This document shows, piece by piece, positions 9,539 through 17,889 of a DNA stretch of 64,000 bases (within the stretch, counting starts at the first letter, position 1; each line of letters begins with the position of its first letter). The stretch is taken from positions 1 to 64,000 of the forward strand of contig CAJUST010000011.1 of NCBI GenBank assembly GCA_910589105.1, read 5' to 3'. The notes beneath the pieces were generated by a model, which saw only the letters and a list, made by a program, of their open reading frames with translations, was not told the DNA's origin and made no database searches. A program made the position numbers and the translations under genes. Source of the DNA: an uncultured Lachnospiraceae bacterium. Lineage in GTDB: Bacteria > Bacillota > Clostridia > Lachnospirales > Lachnospiraceae.

Positions 9539-10099
9539 ATGGCGGCGTTCAGAAATGAAACGGATACTCTGCTTGCGGAAAGTTTGAAAGAACTTGCGTT
9601 AAATAATCCGATTGAAAAAATCACGGTAAAAGAAATCACGGACAAAGCGGGCGTAATACGCCCGACGTTTTACAATCATTTTCAGGATAAATATGAGCTT
9701 TTGGAGTGGATTATATGGACGGATCTGCTAGAGCCAATCCGTCCATTAATTGAGAACCAGATGATGGACGAGGCGCTTTTGCTGTTATTTATGAATATAG
9801 AAAAGGAGAAAAAGTTCTATATAAAAGCGGCAAAGTTAGAAGGGCAAAATTCATTCGAACTCATTGCCAGAAGCTGTGTGAAGGGGATTTTGCTGGAAAT
9901 TATTGAGAAAAATCCGAAGGATAAAATCATGAAATTCCAGTGGCTTACGCCGGAGCGGATTGCGGAATATTATGCGCAGTCAATCTGTTCTGTGGCGCTT
10001 GTCTGGATTAAAAGCGGGCTTGCGGTTTCGGCGAAGGAACTGGCTGAAATTTATGACTACATAATGAAACATTCCATTGAGGAAGTATTATTAGGGTAG
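9539..10099 (+). CDS. TetR-family transcriptional regulator
   Basis: This 186-aa protein has an N-terminal TetR-type helix-turn-helix at about residues 20-60 (ITVKEITDKAGVIRPTFYNH then FQDKYELLEW). The C-terminal ligand-binding half resembles the TetR_C_33/DhaS-like type common in Firmicutes. The ATG is preceded by GGAGG with 4-nt spacing. It is the last gene of the 6169 operon and lies 163 bp upstream of the MMPL transporter gene. It may therefore control its own operon, the MMPL operon, or both. The gap holds an inverted repeat at 10182-10210 that could serve as terminator or operator. Confidence 0.88.
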   Translation: MAAFRNETDTLLAESLKELALNNPIEKITVKEITDKAGVIRPTFYNHFQDKYELLEWIIWTDLLEPIRPLIENQMMDEALLLLFMNIEKEKKFYIKAAKLEGQNSFELIARSCVKGILLEIIEKNPKDKIMKFQWLTPERIAEYYAQSICSVALVWIKSGLAVSAKELAEIYDYIMKHSIEEVLLG

Positions 10100-10181
10100 T
10101 TTAAACTCCATACAATGTAAATGCGGTGTTCTGAAAAAAACGACAAATCACTTTATCTGTATAAAAAGGAAAACAAAACGA

Positions 10182-10218
10182 AAAGATTGAATCTGTTCAG
10201 GTTCAGTCTTTTTTTTTA
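10182..10218 (+). terminator. Terminator or TetR operator candidate
   Basis: AAAGATTGAA and TTCAGTCTTT form a 10-bp stem with one G-U pair around a 9-nt loop, followed by a run of nine T. This fits an intrinsic terminator after the TetR gene. The same inverted repeat lies directly upstream of the MMPL gene, so a regulator-binding role is an alternative. Confidence 0.6.
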
Positions 10219-10262
10219 TACTAACGATAAAACAGATCTGACACATAGAGAGGAGAGGGACG

Positions 10263-12350
10263 ATGATAAAATTTGGAAAAAAAGTGGTTCAACTGCGAAA
10301 ATTGATTTTAACCGCAAGTTTTCTGCTTCTGATTCCCGCCGTGATTGGATATTTAAGCACGAGAATCAATTATGATATACTTTCTTATCTTCCGAAAGAC
10401 ATTGAAACGATGGAGGGACAGGAGATTTTGCTTGAGGAGTTTGGCACGGGCGCGTTTTCCGTCTGCGTTGTGAAGGGATTGGAGGACAAAGACATACAAA
10501 CGCTCGAGGGCGAATTAAAAGAAGTGGGCCATGTCAAAGATGTGATTTGGTATGGAAGCATAGCGGATTTATCTGTGCCGATGGATATTCTTCCGGATGA
10601 ACTTGCGGAGACGTTAAAAAACGCAGATACAAAAAGTTCCCTTTTAATTCTTACATTCGACACGTCAATGTCTTCGGACGAAACGCTTGATGCGATTGAA
10701 GAAATTAGAGAATTAACAGGCAAAAAGTGTCTGTTAAGTGGAATGTCGGCAGTTGTCACGGACATAAAAAAAATCTGCAACAGTGAGGCGGTTATGTATG
10801 TGGTGATTGCCGCGTTATTGTCGGCGCTGGCGTTGGCGCTGACGATGGACTCTTATTTGATTCCCGCTATTTTCCTGCTCAGCATTGGAATGGCGATTGT
10901 CTATAACCTTGGCACGAACCGGATTGCCGGAGAAATTTCCTTTATTACGCAGGCGCTTGCGGCAGTCTTACAGCTTGCAGTGACGATGGATTATTCCATT
11001 TTCCTGTGGCACAGTTATGAAGAAAACCAAGAGCGTTATCCGGACGATAAAAACCGCGCGATGGCGCATGCAATTTCCCAGACGGTCACTTCTGTTGTCG
11101 GAAGTTCCATTACGACGATTGCGGGATTTTTAGCTATGTGCTTTATGACATTTACCCTTGGCATGGATTTAGGCATTGTGATGGCAAAGGGAGTAGTCTT
11201 TGGGGTGATAGGCTGTGTGACAATTCTTCCGGCGATGATCCTTGCAATGGATAAATGGCTGGAAAAAACAAAGCATAAGCCACTGATGCCTGACCTTGGG
11301 AGAATCGGCGGTTTTGTGGCAAAGCATTATCCGGTTTTTATTGTCCTGTTTTTGGCGGGAATCGGGCCGATGTATTATGCGCAGGGGCACAACGAAGTGT
11401 ACTATGATTTAGTGGGGACGCTGCCGAAAGAGTTGGGAAGCGTAGAAGCGGGGGACGCTTTAGAACATGAATTTGGCATGGGAGCGGCGCACGTTATTTT
11501 AGCGGACAGTGAATTGCCGAAAAGCGAAGCGTTTCAAATGGAAAAAGAGTTAAAAGAAGTGGACGGCGTGAAACTTGCATTGGGGTTAGATGCGCTGACA
11601 GGGCCCTTAACGCCCGCCGAATTTGTCCCAGACAGGATAAAAGAGAAATTAAACAATGGGACATACCAGATGATTTATGTTTTGTCTGAATATAAAACAG
11701 GGACGGACGAGGTCAACGCGCAGTGCGATGCCATTCGGGAAGTCATTAAAAAGTATGACGAAACCGCTATGTTAATTGGAGAAGCCCCATGTACGCAGGA
11801 TTTAATTACCATTACTGATCGGGATTTTAAAATAGTCAATGCGGCGTCGATTGTCCTGATTTTCCTGATTATAGCCATTGTCCTAAAATCTGCGTCCCTT
11901 CCGGTGATACTGGTGCTGGTGATTGAGTTTGCAATTTTTATCAATATGGGAATCCCGTATTTTACGAACACGGTTCTTCCGTTTATCGCTTCGATTGTAA
12001 TCGGGACAATTCAGCTTGGCGCAACGGTAGATTATGCGATTTTAATGACGAATAAATATAAACGGGAACGCAGCCGCGGCGCGGGAAAAAGGGAAGCCGT
12101 TATTACGGCGTTAAACAGCTCTTTACAATCTGTCGCCGTCAGCGCGTTAAGTTTCTTTGCCGCCACATTTGGCGTGGCGCTTTATTCAAGCATAGACATG
12201 ATTAGTTCGCTTTGTATGCTTTTGGCGAGGGGCGCGGTGATAAGCCTGCTCGTCGTAGCGTTTCTGCTTCCGGCAATGTTTTTGATGTTAGATAAATGTA
12301 TCGTGAAAACAAGCATCGGCTTTTTGCCTAAAATAAAGAATAAAAATTAG
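10263..12350 (+). CDS. MMPL/RND-family transporter (YdfJ-like)
   Basis: This 695-aa protein has the two-fold RND layout. One transmembrane helix (about 14-30) is followed by an extracytoplasmic loop (about 35-170) and five helices. A second helix near 360 is followed by a second loop (about 375-520) and five more helices. Each half carries a D-Y motif in a transmembrane helix (AVTMDYSIFLWHSY near 243 and ATVDYAILMTNKY near 600), characteristic of proton-coupled MMPL transporters. MMPL proteins export lipids, siderophores or peptides. Length is at the short end, as for Gram-positive YdfJ-like members. The next gene, 11 bp downstream, encodes a heptad-repeat protein of the kind often paired with such transporters. 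GAGGAGAGGG supports the start. Confidence 0.9.
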   Translation: MIKFGKKVVQLRKLILTASFLLLIPAVIGYLSTRINYDILSYLPKDIETMEGQEILLEEFGTGAFSVCVVKGLEDKDIQTLEGELKEVGHVKDVIWYGSIADLSVPMDILPDELAETLKNADTKSSLLILTFDTSMSSDETLDAIEEIRELTGKKCLLSGMSAVVTDIKKICNSEAVMYVVIAALLSALALALTMDSYLIPAIFLLSIGMAIVYNLGTNRIAGEISFITQALAAVLQLAVTMDYSIFLWHSYEENQERYPDDKNRAMAHAISQTVTSVVGSSITTIAGFLAMCFMTFTLGMDLGIVMAKGVVFGVIGCVTILPAMILAMDKWLEKTKHKPLMPDLGRIGGFVAKHYPVFIVLFLAGIGPMYYAQGHNEVYYDLVGTLPKELGSVEAGDALEHEFGMGAAHVILADSELPKSEAFQMEKELKEVDGVKLALGLDALTGPLTPAEFVPDRIKEKLNNGTYQMIYVLSEYKTGTDEVNAQCDAIREVIKKYDETAMLIGEAPCTQDLITITDRDFKIVNAASIVLIFLIIAIVLKSASLPVILVLVIEFAIFINMGIPYFTNTVLPFIASIVIGTIQLGATVDYAILMTNKYKRERSRGAGKREAVITALNSSLQSVAVSALSFFAATFGVALYSSIDMISSLCMLLARGAVISLLVVAFLLPAMFLMLDKCIVKTSIGFLPKIKNKN

Positions 12351-12361
12351 GAGGAATTATT

Positions 12362-14872
12362 ATGAAGTTTAAAAAATTAAAAGAACGGTTCAAACACAAA
12401 TATGTAATCCGCATGACGGCAGGCGTATTGACGGTGGCGCTTTTGACAGGCGGCACTGGCATATGCGGCGTTTATGCCGCAAAAAGCGGGGAAGCTAAGA
12501 CAGAGAGCGTTTCAAAGGAAATGGAACTGGGAGATTTCCTTTCCCGAAAGGAGGAAAGTGAAAAAACGCCTATTGGGAAAGAAGAAACCGTCTATATCCT
12601 TGCTGATGCAAATGGAAACGCAGAATCGGCGATTGTCAGCGAATGGCTGAAAAATCCGGAAAAATTAGATGCGCTTTCGGACGTTTCGGAATTAAAAGAC
12701 ATAGAAAACGTAAAAGGCAGGGAGACATTTGAGAAAAAAGGCAACGTCCTTGAATGGCAGGCAGATGGAAACGATATTTACTATCAGGGCGTGACGACAA
12801 AAGAAGCTCCGGTTACCGTCAATGTATCCTATTATTTGGACGGGAAAAAAATTTCCCCGAAAGATTTGGCGGGAAAAAGCGGAAACGTAAAAATACGTTT
12901 TGACTATACAAACCATGAGAAAGACGGAGATTACTATGTGCCGTTTGCGGCTGTGTCGGGTATGCTTTTAAAAGATAATTTTACAAATGTGGAAGTAAAA
13001 AATGGAAAAGTCATATCAAACGGGGATACAATGATTGTGGTTGGCATGGCGGCGCCGGGCTTAAAGGAAAGCTTGAACTTAAAGAATGGCGATTTAGAAA
13101 AAGACATATCCATTCCGGATTATGTGGAAGTAAATGCTGACGTAAAGGATTTTTCTTTAGATATGACAATGACGGTTGTGGCGCAGCCTTCGGAATTTGC
13201 CGGAGATTATACGTTTGATTTGACGGAAATGGACGAAAAAATGGAAGATTTAACGTCTGCCACGGAACAGTTAAGAGACGGTTCAGAGAAACTTTCTGAC
13301 GGGATTGGCGAATTAGATGAGAAAATGGGTGAATTTGCGGGAGGGGTTGATTCCTTGAAAAACGGGGTTGCGGCATATACGGACGGCGCCGGACAGTTAG
13401 CGAACGGAATCAGCGCATTGAAAGGAGAAACAGGCCTGTTAGTCAGCGGCGTAGCTGATTTGACGGCGAGCATCCATACGTTAAACAATGGCATGAAAAC
13501 GCTTGATAATGCCCTAAACGCCCCAATGGGAAACAGCGAAAAAGAGGCGGCCATGGCGCAGGCAAAAACAGCGGCGGCGCAGGCAGTGGAAACGCAGTTT
13601 GCAGATGACGCGAACCCGCAAAGTTACAATAATATCAAATCGCAGGCATCGCAGGCATTTTATGCATCCGTTGCAAGCGACTCTGTAAAACAGACGGCGG
13701 CGGCGCAGGCGAAAGATCAGGCAGTGGCGGGGATACAGTCGCAAAAGCCGGTCATTGCGGAACAGGCAAAGGATCAGGCAGTGGCGGGAATACAGACACA
13801 AAAGCCGGTTATTGCGGCGCAGGCGAAGGATCAGGCAATGGCAGGGATAAATGGAAAGCTCGACGAGATTGCGGCGCAGGCGAAGGATCAGGCAGCAGCC
13901 GCAGTTGCAGGCGCGGTTTCGGAGGAAACGAAAGCGCAGTTGAAGGCGGCGTTTCAGGCGGCAGGCTTTGTTCAGGCGGCGCAGGCGAACGGGATTACCG
14001 TAGAACAGGCAATGGCGGACGCGTCGATTGCGGCGGCTGTTGCACAGGCGGCGGAAACACAGCTTTCGGCATTTATCGGGACAGTTCAGACAGCGGCAGG
14101 CGCAGTGGCGGATCAGACAGCCAGAAGCGTAGCGTCAAACGTGGCGGGAAGCGTGGCGGAACAGGCGGCAGGCAGCGTAGCGGAACAAGTGGCAGGCAGT
14201 GTGGCGGCGCAAGTGGCAGGCAGTGTGGCGGAACAGACGGCGGGAAGCGTAGCGGAACAGACCGCGCCTAAAGTGGTAGTAAGCGTAGCGGAACAGGCAA
14301 AAGAAACGGTTGGGACATCTGTAGCGGACAGCGTAAAGCAAGGCGCAAAAACGGCGGCAGGGCAGGCGGCGGCAATGGCGGCAGTCGAAGGCGCGCAGTC
14401 TGCGAAAAAGCAGATTGCCGGAAACATTGAAAAAAAGGATAAAGAGTCAGGATATAGTCTGGTTTCCGGAATGTCGGCATTAGATGAAGCGGTGAACGGA
14501 ATGTCGGATAAATTGCCGAAACTGACGTCGGGAATTGACCAGCTATACAATGGAAGCCAGACGCTTGCTTCCAAAAATACGGAATTAAATAATGGCGTTT
14601 CAAAATTAAAAGACGGCGTAAGCCAGTTCTCAGACGGAACCCGTCAATTAAAAGATGGATCGGTTGAACTAAAAGACGGAATAGTGAAGTTTGACGAAGA
14701 AGGAATTGAAAAGCTGGTAAACGCTTATCAGGGCGACGTTAAAGAATTTACGGAACGGATTCAGAATGTTTTGGATTTAGGCGGCTCCTATGAATCGTTT
14801 GGCGGAAAAGCAAAAGATACGGCGGGAAGCGTGAAATTTATCATTCGAACAGGCGAAATCAAAGCGGAATAA
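12362..14872 (+). CDS. Secreted heptad-repeat partner of the MMPL transporter
   Basis: This 836-aa protein has a positively charged N-terminus and one hydrophobic segment (about 15-38, signal peptide or anchor). A beta-rich domain (about 60-300) follows, then x-x-x-Leu-x-x-Gly heptads (LRDGSEKLSDGIGELDEKMG at about 303; LKDGVSQFSDGTRQLKDG at about 753) of the type seen in YhgE/Pip-like and MMPL-associated proteins. Between the two heptad blocks, about residues 390-690, lies an Ala/Gln/Val-rich region with two families of internal repeats, predicted helical and probably a coiled-coil stalk. No C-terminal transmembrane segment is seen, unlike YhgE. The gene starts 11 bp after the transporter stop behind AGGAGG. 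I infer a periplasm-like or wall-spanning accessory subunit of the exporter. Confidence 0.75.
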   Translation: MKFKKLKERFKHKYVIRMTAGVLTVALLTGGTGICGVYAAKSGEAKTESVSKEMELGDFLSRKEESEKTPIGKEETVYILADANGNAESAIVSEWLKNPEKLDALSDVSELKDIENVKGRETFEKKGNVLEWQADGNDIYYQGVTTKEAPVTVNVSYYLDGKKISPKDLAGKSGNVKIRFDYTNHEKDGDYYVPFAAVSGMLLKDNFTNVEVKNGKVISNGDTMIVVGMAAPGLKESLNLKNGDLEKDISIPDYVEVNADVKDFSLDMTMTVVAQPSEFAGDYTFDLTEMDEKMEDLTSATEQLRDGSEKLSDGIGELDEKMGEFAGGVDSLKNGVAAYTDGAGQLANGISALKGETGLLVSGVADLTASIHTLNNGMKTLDNALNAPMGNSEKEAAMAQAKTAAAQAVETQFADDANPQSYNNIKSQASQAFYASVASDSVKQTAAAQAKDQAVAGIQSQKPVIAEQAKDQAVAGIQTQKPVIAAQAKDQAMAGINGKLDEIAAQAKDQAAAAVAGAVSEETKAQLKAAFQAAGFVQAAQANGITVEQAMADASIAAAVAQAAETQLSAFIGTVQTAAGAVADQTARSVASNVAGSVAEQAAGSVAEQVAGSVAAQVAGSVAEQTAGSVAEQTAPKVVVSVAEQAKETVGTSVADSVKQGAKTAAGQAAAMAAVEGAQSAKKQIAGNIEKKDKESGYSLVSGMSALDEAVNGMSDKLPKLTSGIDQLYNGSQTLASKNTELNNGVSKLKDGVSQFSDGTRQLKDGSVELKDGIVKFDEEGIEKLVNAYQGDVKEFTERIQNVLDLGGSYESFGGKAKDTAGSVKFIIRTGEIKAE
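13707..13920 (+). repeat. Coding direct repeats, QAKDQ family
   Basis: Units of about 57 bp encode AKDQAVAGIQ[S/T]QKPVIA[E/A]Q, present as two full copies and two diverged or shortened copies. The DNA is nearly identical between the first two units, indicating recent duplication. Confidence 0.8.
14126..14305 (+). repeat. Coding direct repeats, GSVAEQ family
   Basis: Roughly 24-bp units encode A-G-S-V-A-E/A-Q-A/V/T, repeated about six to seven times in tandem inside the heptad-repeat partner gene. Strong base skew here creates long spurious minus-strand frames. Confidence 0.8.
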
Positions 14873-14886
14873 GGGGAAAGCAAAGA

Positions 14887-14926
14887 GGCGGTTTTGCAGA
14901 TGGAAATCTGGCAAGGCCGCTTTTTT
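14887..14926 (+). terminator. Terminator after MMPL operon
   Basis: GCGGTTTTGC at 14888-14897 pairs, with G-U pairs, with GCAAGGCCGC at 14911-14920, followed by six T. It ends the 10263-14872 operon. Confidence 0.75.
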
Positions 14927-14961
14927 AGGAGCGTTATTCTGAAAATGCAAGTGACGTTTGC

Positions 14962-14990
14962 TTTACACATTTTTCAATCCCTGCTATAGT
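14962..14990 (+). promoter_or_regulatory. Sigma-A promoter of second MATE gene
   Basis: TTTACA at 14962-14967 and TATAGT at 14985-14990 have 17-bp spacing and lie 36 bp upstream of the ATG at 15027. Confidence 0.75.
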
Positions 14991-15026
14991 AGATCCATAA
15001 AAGCGCAAAGGAAGGCAACCGGAAAC

Positions 15027-16361
15027 ATGGAAAAAAATCAAACCTCTGGCAGTGTGTTTCAAACAATTTTACAATTCTCGATTCCCTATTTATTTTCCTA
15101 TTTTCTTCAAACCCTGTATGGAATGGCAGATTTATATATGGTAGGCAGGTATAGCGGCGTAAACCACATCACAGCGGTTTCTATCGGCAGTCAGGTGATG
15201 CATATGCTGACTGTGATGATTGTCGGACTTGCGATGGGGGCGACTGTGACAATCGCAAAAGCGGTTGGGGCGAAGAAGGAAAAGGAAGCTTCTTTAGCCA
15301 TTGGAAACACTGCCGTGTTGTTTTTAGGGCTTTCTATTGGGTTTACGGCAGCGCTGCTTTTTTTGGTAAAACCGATCACAGCCATTATGGCAACTCCGAC
15401 AGAAGCGGTTTTGGGAACGGCGTCGTATCTTACCATATGCTTCCTTGGGATTCCATTTATCACGGCGTATAATATCATCAGTTCCATATTCCGCGGCCTT
15501 GGGGATTCAAAGAGCCCGATGTATTTCGTGGCGGCTGCGTGTGCGTCAAATATTTTATTGGATTATATTTTTATCCGTTATTTTTCCCTTGGCGCAACTG
15601 GAGCGGCGCTTGGCACTGTTATATCCCAGACTCTTAGCGTTGTGTTTGCCCTTTTTGTGATTCTAAAGCATTCAGCCGGAATCAAACTGCAAAAAGCAGA
15701 TTTTAAGCCATCTCCTATAACCTTAAAACGGATCTTAAAGATAGGCGTTCCCGTAGCCTTGCAGGACACTTTTATACAAGTTGCATTTATTGTCATTACA
15801 ATTATAGCAAACCGCAGGGGGCTTGTAGATGCGGCGGCAGTCGGAATTGTGGAAAAAATCATAGGCGTAGTGTTTTTGGTTCCGTCCACTATGCTTTCTG
15901 CCGTTTCTGCTTTGTCAGCGCAGAACATAGGGGCAAAAAAGGAAGGGCGCGCAAGACTGACGCTTCGGTATGCCATTTTTATCACGGTCGGTTTCGGGAT
16001 TGCCATGTCTGTTTTTGTCCAGTCTGCATATGGGCAGTTGGTTGGGATTTTTACGGAAGATTCAGACGTGATTTTATCCGGCGGGCAGTATTTGCGCAGT
16101 TATATCTGGGATTGTGTATTTGCGGGCATACATTTTAGTTTCAGCGGATATTTTTATGCGTATGGGAAATCCGGCATTTCATTTCTGCATAATATCTTGT
16201 CGATTGTCTTAATCCGCATTCCGGGAGCTTATTTTGCATCGGAGTATTTTGCCGCCAGCCTTTTTCCGATGGGGCTTGCCGCGCCTGCGGGGTCGTTGTT
16301 GTCTGTGGCAGTCTGCGCAGCCGCATACCTGAAAATCAGAAACAGTGAGGAAAAAACTTGA
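15027..16361 (+). CDS. MATE-family efflux transporter (second)
   Basis: This 444-aa protein has 12 predicted helices. The N-terminal SIPYLFSYFLQTLYGMADLY segment and GMADLYMVGRYSG motif place it in the MATE superfamily. The start at 15027 follows a GGAAGG site and a clean promoter; an upstream in-frame ATG at 14958 would begin before the promoter and is rejected. It is monocistronic: its own promoter is upstream, and the proS promoter overlaps its stop codon. It is only distantly similar to the MATE proteins at 8165 and 44101, so these are not recent duplicates. Substrate unknown. Confidence 0.9.
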   Translation: MEKNQTSGSVFQTILQFSIPYLFSYFLQTLYGMADLYMVGRYSGVNHITAVSIGSQVMHMLTVMIVGLAMGATVTIAKAVGAKKEKEASLAIGNTAVLFLGLSIGFTAALLFLVKPITAIMATPTEAVLGTASYLTICFLGIPFITAYNIISSIFRGLGDSKSPMYFVAAACASNILLDYIFIRYFSLGATGAALGTVISQTLSVVFALFVILKHSAGIKLQKADFKPSPITLKRILKIGVPVALQDTFIQVAFIVITIIANRRGLVDAAAVGIVEKIIGVVFLVPSTMLSAVSALSAQNIGAKKEGRARLTLRYAIFITVGFGIAMSVFVQSAYGQLVGIFTEDSDVILSGGQYLRSYIWDCVFAGIHFSFSGYFYAYGKSGISFLHNILSIVLIRIPGAYFASEYFAASLFPMGLAAPAGSLLSVAVCAAAYLKIRNSEEKT

Positions 16362-16387
16362 CGAACCAAAATAGCGCAGTCTATAAT
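16358..16387 (+). promoter_or_regulatory. Sigma-A promoter of proS, overlapping the MATE stop codon
   Basis: TTGACG at 16358-16363 and TATAAT at 16382-16387 have 18-bp spacing. The -35 hexamer contains the TGA stop of the upstream MATE gene, so proS has its own promoter with no terminator between the genes. Confidence 0.8.
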
Positions 16388-16425
16388 AACTTCATTAAAC
16401 TATGACACAGAAAGGAAATAAACCC

Positions 16426-17868
16426 ATGTCAAAAGAAAAGAAATTAGTGGAAGCCATTACCTCGATGGAGGAAGATTTTGCGCAATGGTATACCGATGTT
16501 GTAAAAAAGGCAGAATTAATTGATTATTCTTCCATAAAAGGATGCATGATTTTAAAGCCGGACGGATACGCCATCTGGGAAAATATCCAGAAAGAATTGG
16601 ACAGGCGTTTCAAAGAGACGGGAGTGGAGAATGTCTATCTGCCGATGTTTATACCGGAAAGCCTGTTAAATAAAGAAAAAGAACATGTAGAAGGCTTTGC
16701 GCCGGAAGTGGCATGGGTAACCCACGGGGGGTTAAACCCGCTTCAGGAGCGTCTCTGCGTCCGTCCTACGTCAGAGACTTTGTTCTGCGATTTTTATAAA
16801 AATGTGATACAGTCCTATCGGGATTTGCCCAAAAATTACAATCAGTGGTGCTCTGTGGTGCGTTGGGAAAAAGAGACGCGGCCGTTCCTGCGGTCGAGGG
16901 AGTTTTTATGGCAGGAAGGCCATACGGCCCATGCGACGGCTGAAGAAGCAGAGGAGCGGACCGTTCAGATGCTAAACGTCTATGCGGATTTTTGTGAAGA
17001 AGTTTTGGCAATGCCGGTGATACGCGGCAAAAAGACGGAAAAGGAAAAGTTTGCCGGGGCAGAGGCGACGTATACAATAGAGGCGCTGATGCACGACGGC
17101 AAGGCATTGCAGTCCGGCACAAGCCATAATTTCGGGGACGGATTTGCAAAGGCGTTTGGCATTCAGTACACAGACAAAGACAACCGCCTGCAATACGCGC
17201 ATCAGACGTCTTGGGGCGTTACGACCCGTTTGATTGGGGCGGTGATTATGGTGCATGGGGACGATTTTGGGCTTGCGCTTCCGCCTGAAATTGCGCCAAC
17301 TCAAGTTATGGTGATTCCGATCCAGCAACGCAAAGAAGGCGTATTGGAAATGGCCCGTAAGTTAAAAGAAACTTTATCGAAAGCGGGAATCCGTGTAAAA
17401 ATAGACGAAACAGATAAAAGCCCGGGCTATAAGTTTTCTGAACAGGAGATGCGTGGAATCCCGCTCCGTGTGGAGATTGGGCCAAAAGACATGGAAGCGG
17501 GACAGTGCATTTTGACGCGTCGGGATACAAGGGAAAAGACGGCCGTTCCATTTGATCAGCTTGGCGAAACGGCAAAAGAATTGCTCGCTTCCATACAAAA
17601 AAGTATGTTTGAACGCGCAAAATCACACAGGGATGCGCATATTTACGATGCCCATAATTATGAAGAATTTACGGAAACGATTCAACAGAAAGCGGGATTT
17701 ATCCGCGGAATGTGGTGTGGGAATCAGGATTGTGAAGATAAAATAAAAGAAGACTTTGCGGCGACGGCGCGTTGTATGCCGTTTCATGATCAGGAAGAAA
17801 TTTCACAGGTATGCGTCTGCTGTGGCAAGCCTGCGAAGAAATTAGTCTATTGGGGAAAAGCATATTAA
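16426..17868 (+). CDS. proS: Prolyl-tRNA synthetase, archaeal/eukaryotic-type (type 3)
   Basis: This 480-aa class II aminoacyl-tRNA synthetase charges tRNA-Pro. Class II motif 2 is visible as VVRWEKETRPFLRSREFLWQ (about 145-164), after the proline-site segment RPTSETLFC. An anticodon-binding domain follows (about 285-390). The C-terminal zinc-domain-like extension carries cysteines in WCGNQDCE and CVCCGKPA and ends in Tyr, as in ProS type 3. The long bacterial editing (INS) insertion between motifs 2 and 3 is absent. Start at 16426 follows AAAGGAAA; the ATG at 16402 lacks a site. It may be co-transcribed with cca, whose start is 22 bp downstream. Confidence 0.95.
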   Translation: MSKEKKLVEAITSMEEDFAQWYTDVVKKAELIDYSSIKGCMILKPDGYAIWENIQKELDRRFKETGVENVYLPMFIPESLLNKEKEHVEGFAPEVAWVTHGGLNPLQERLCVRPTSETLFCDFYKNVIQSYRDLPKNYNQWCSVVRWEKETRPFLRSREFLWQEGHTAHATAEEAEERTVQMLNVYADFCEEVLAMPVIRGKKTEKEKFAGAEATYTIEALMHDGKALQSGTSHNFGDGFAKAFGIQYTDKDNRLQYAHQTSWGVTTRLIGAVIMVHGDDFGLALPPEIAPTQVMVIPIQQRKEGVLEMARKLKETLSKAGIRVKIDETDKSPGYKFSEQEMRGIPLRVEIGPKDMEAGQCILTRRDTREKTAVPFDQLGETAKELLASIQKSMFERAKSHRDAHIYDAHNYEEFTETIQQKAGFIRGMWCGNQDCEDKIKEDFAATARCMPFHDQEEISQVCVCCGKPAKKLVYWGKAY

Positions 17869-17889
17869 ATTCAGGACGGAGTGGATACG

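Noticed and set aside
10121..10375. 84-codon frame before the MMPL gene
   Set aside because: It overlaps the hairpin and the MMPL start and has unlikely composition.
13011..14603. Long minus-strand frames over the repeat region of the MMPL partner
   Set aside because: They are produced by the skewed GCG/GCA/CAG-rich repeats of the plus-strand gene and lack start signals.
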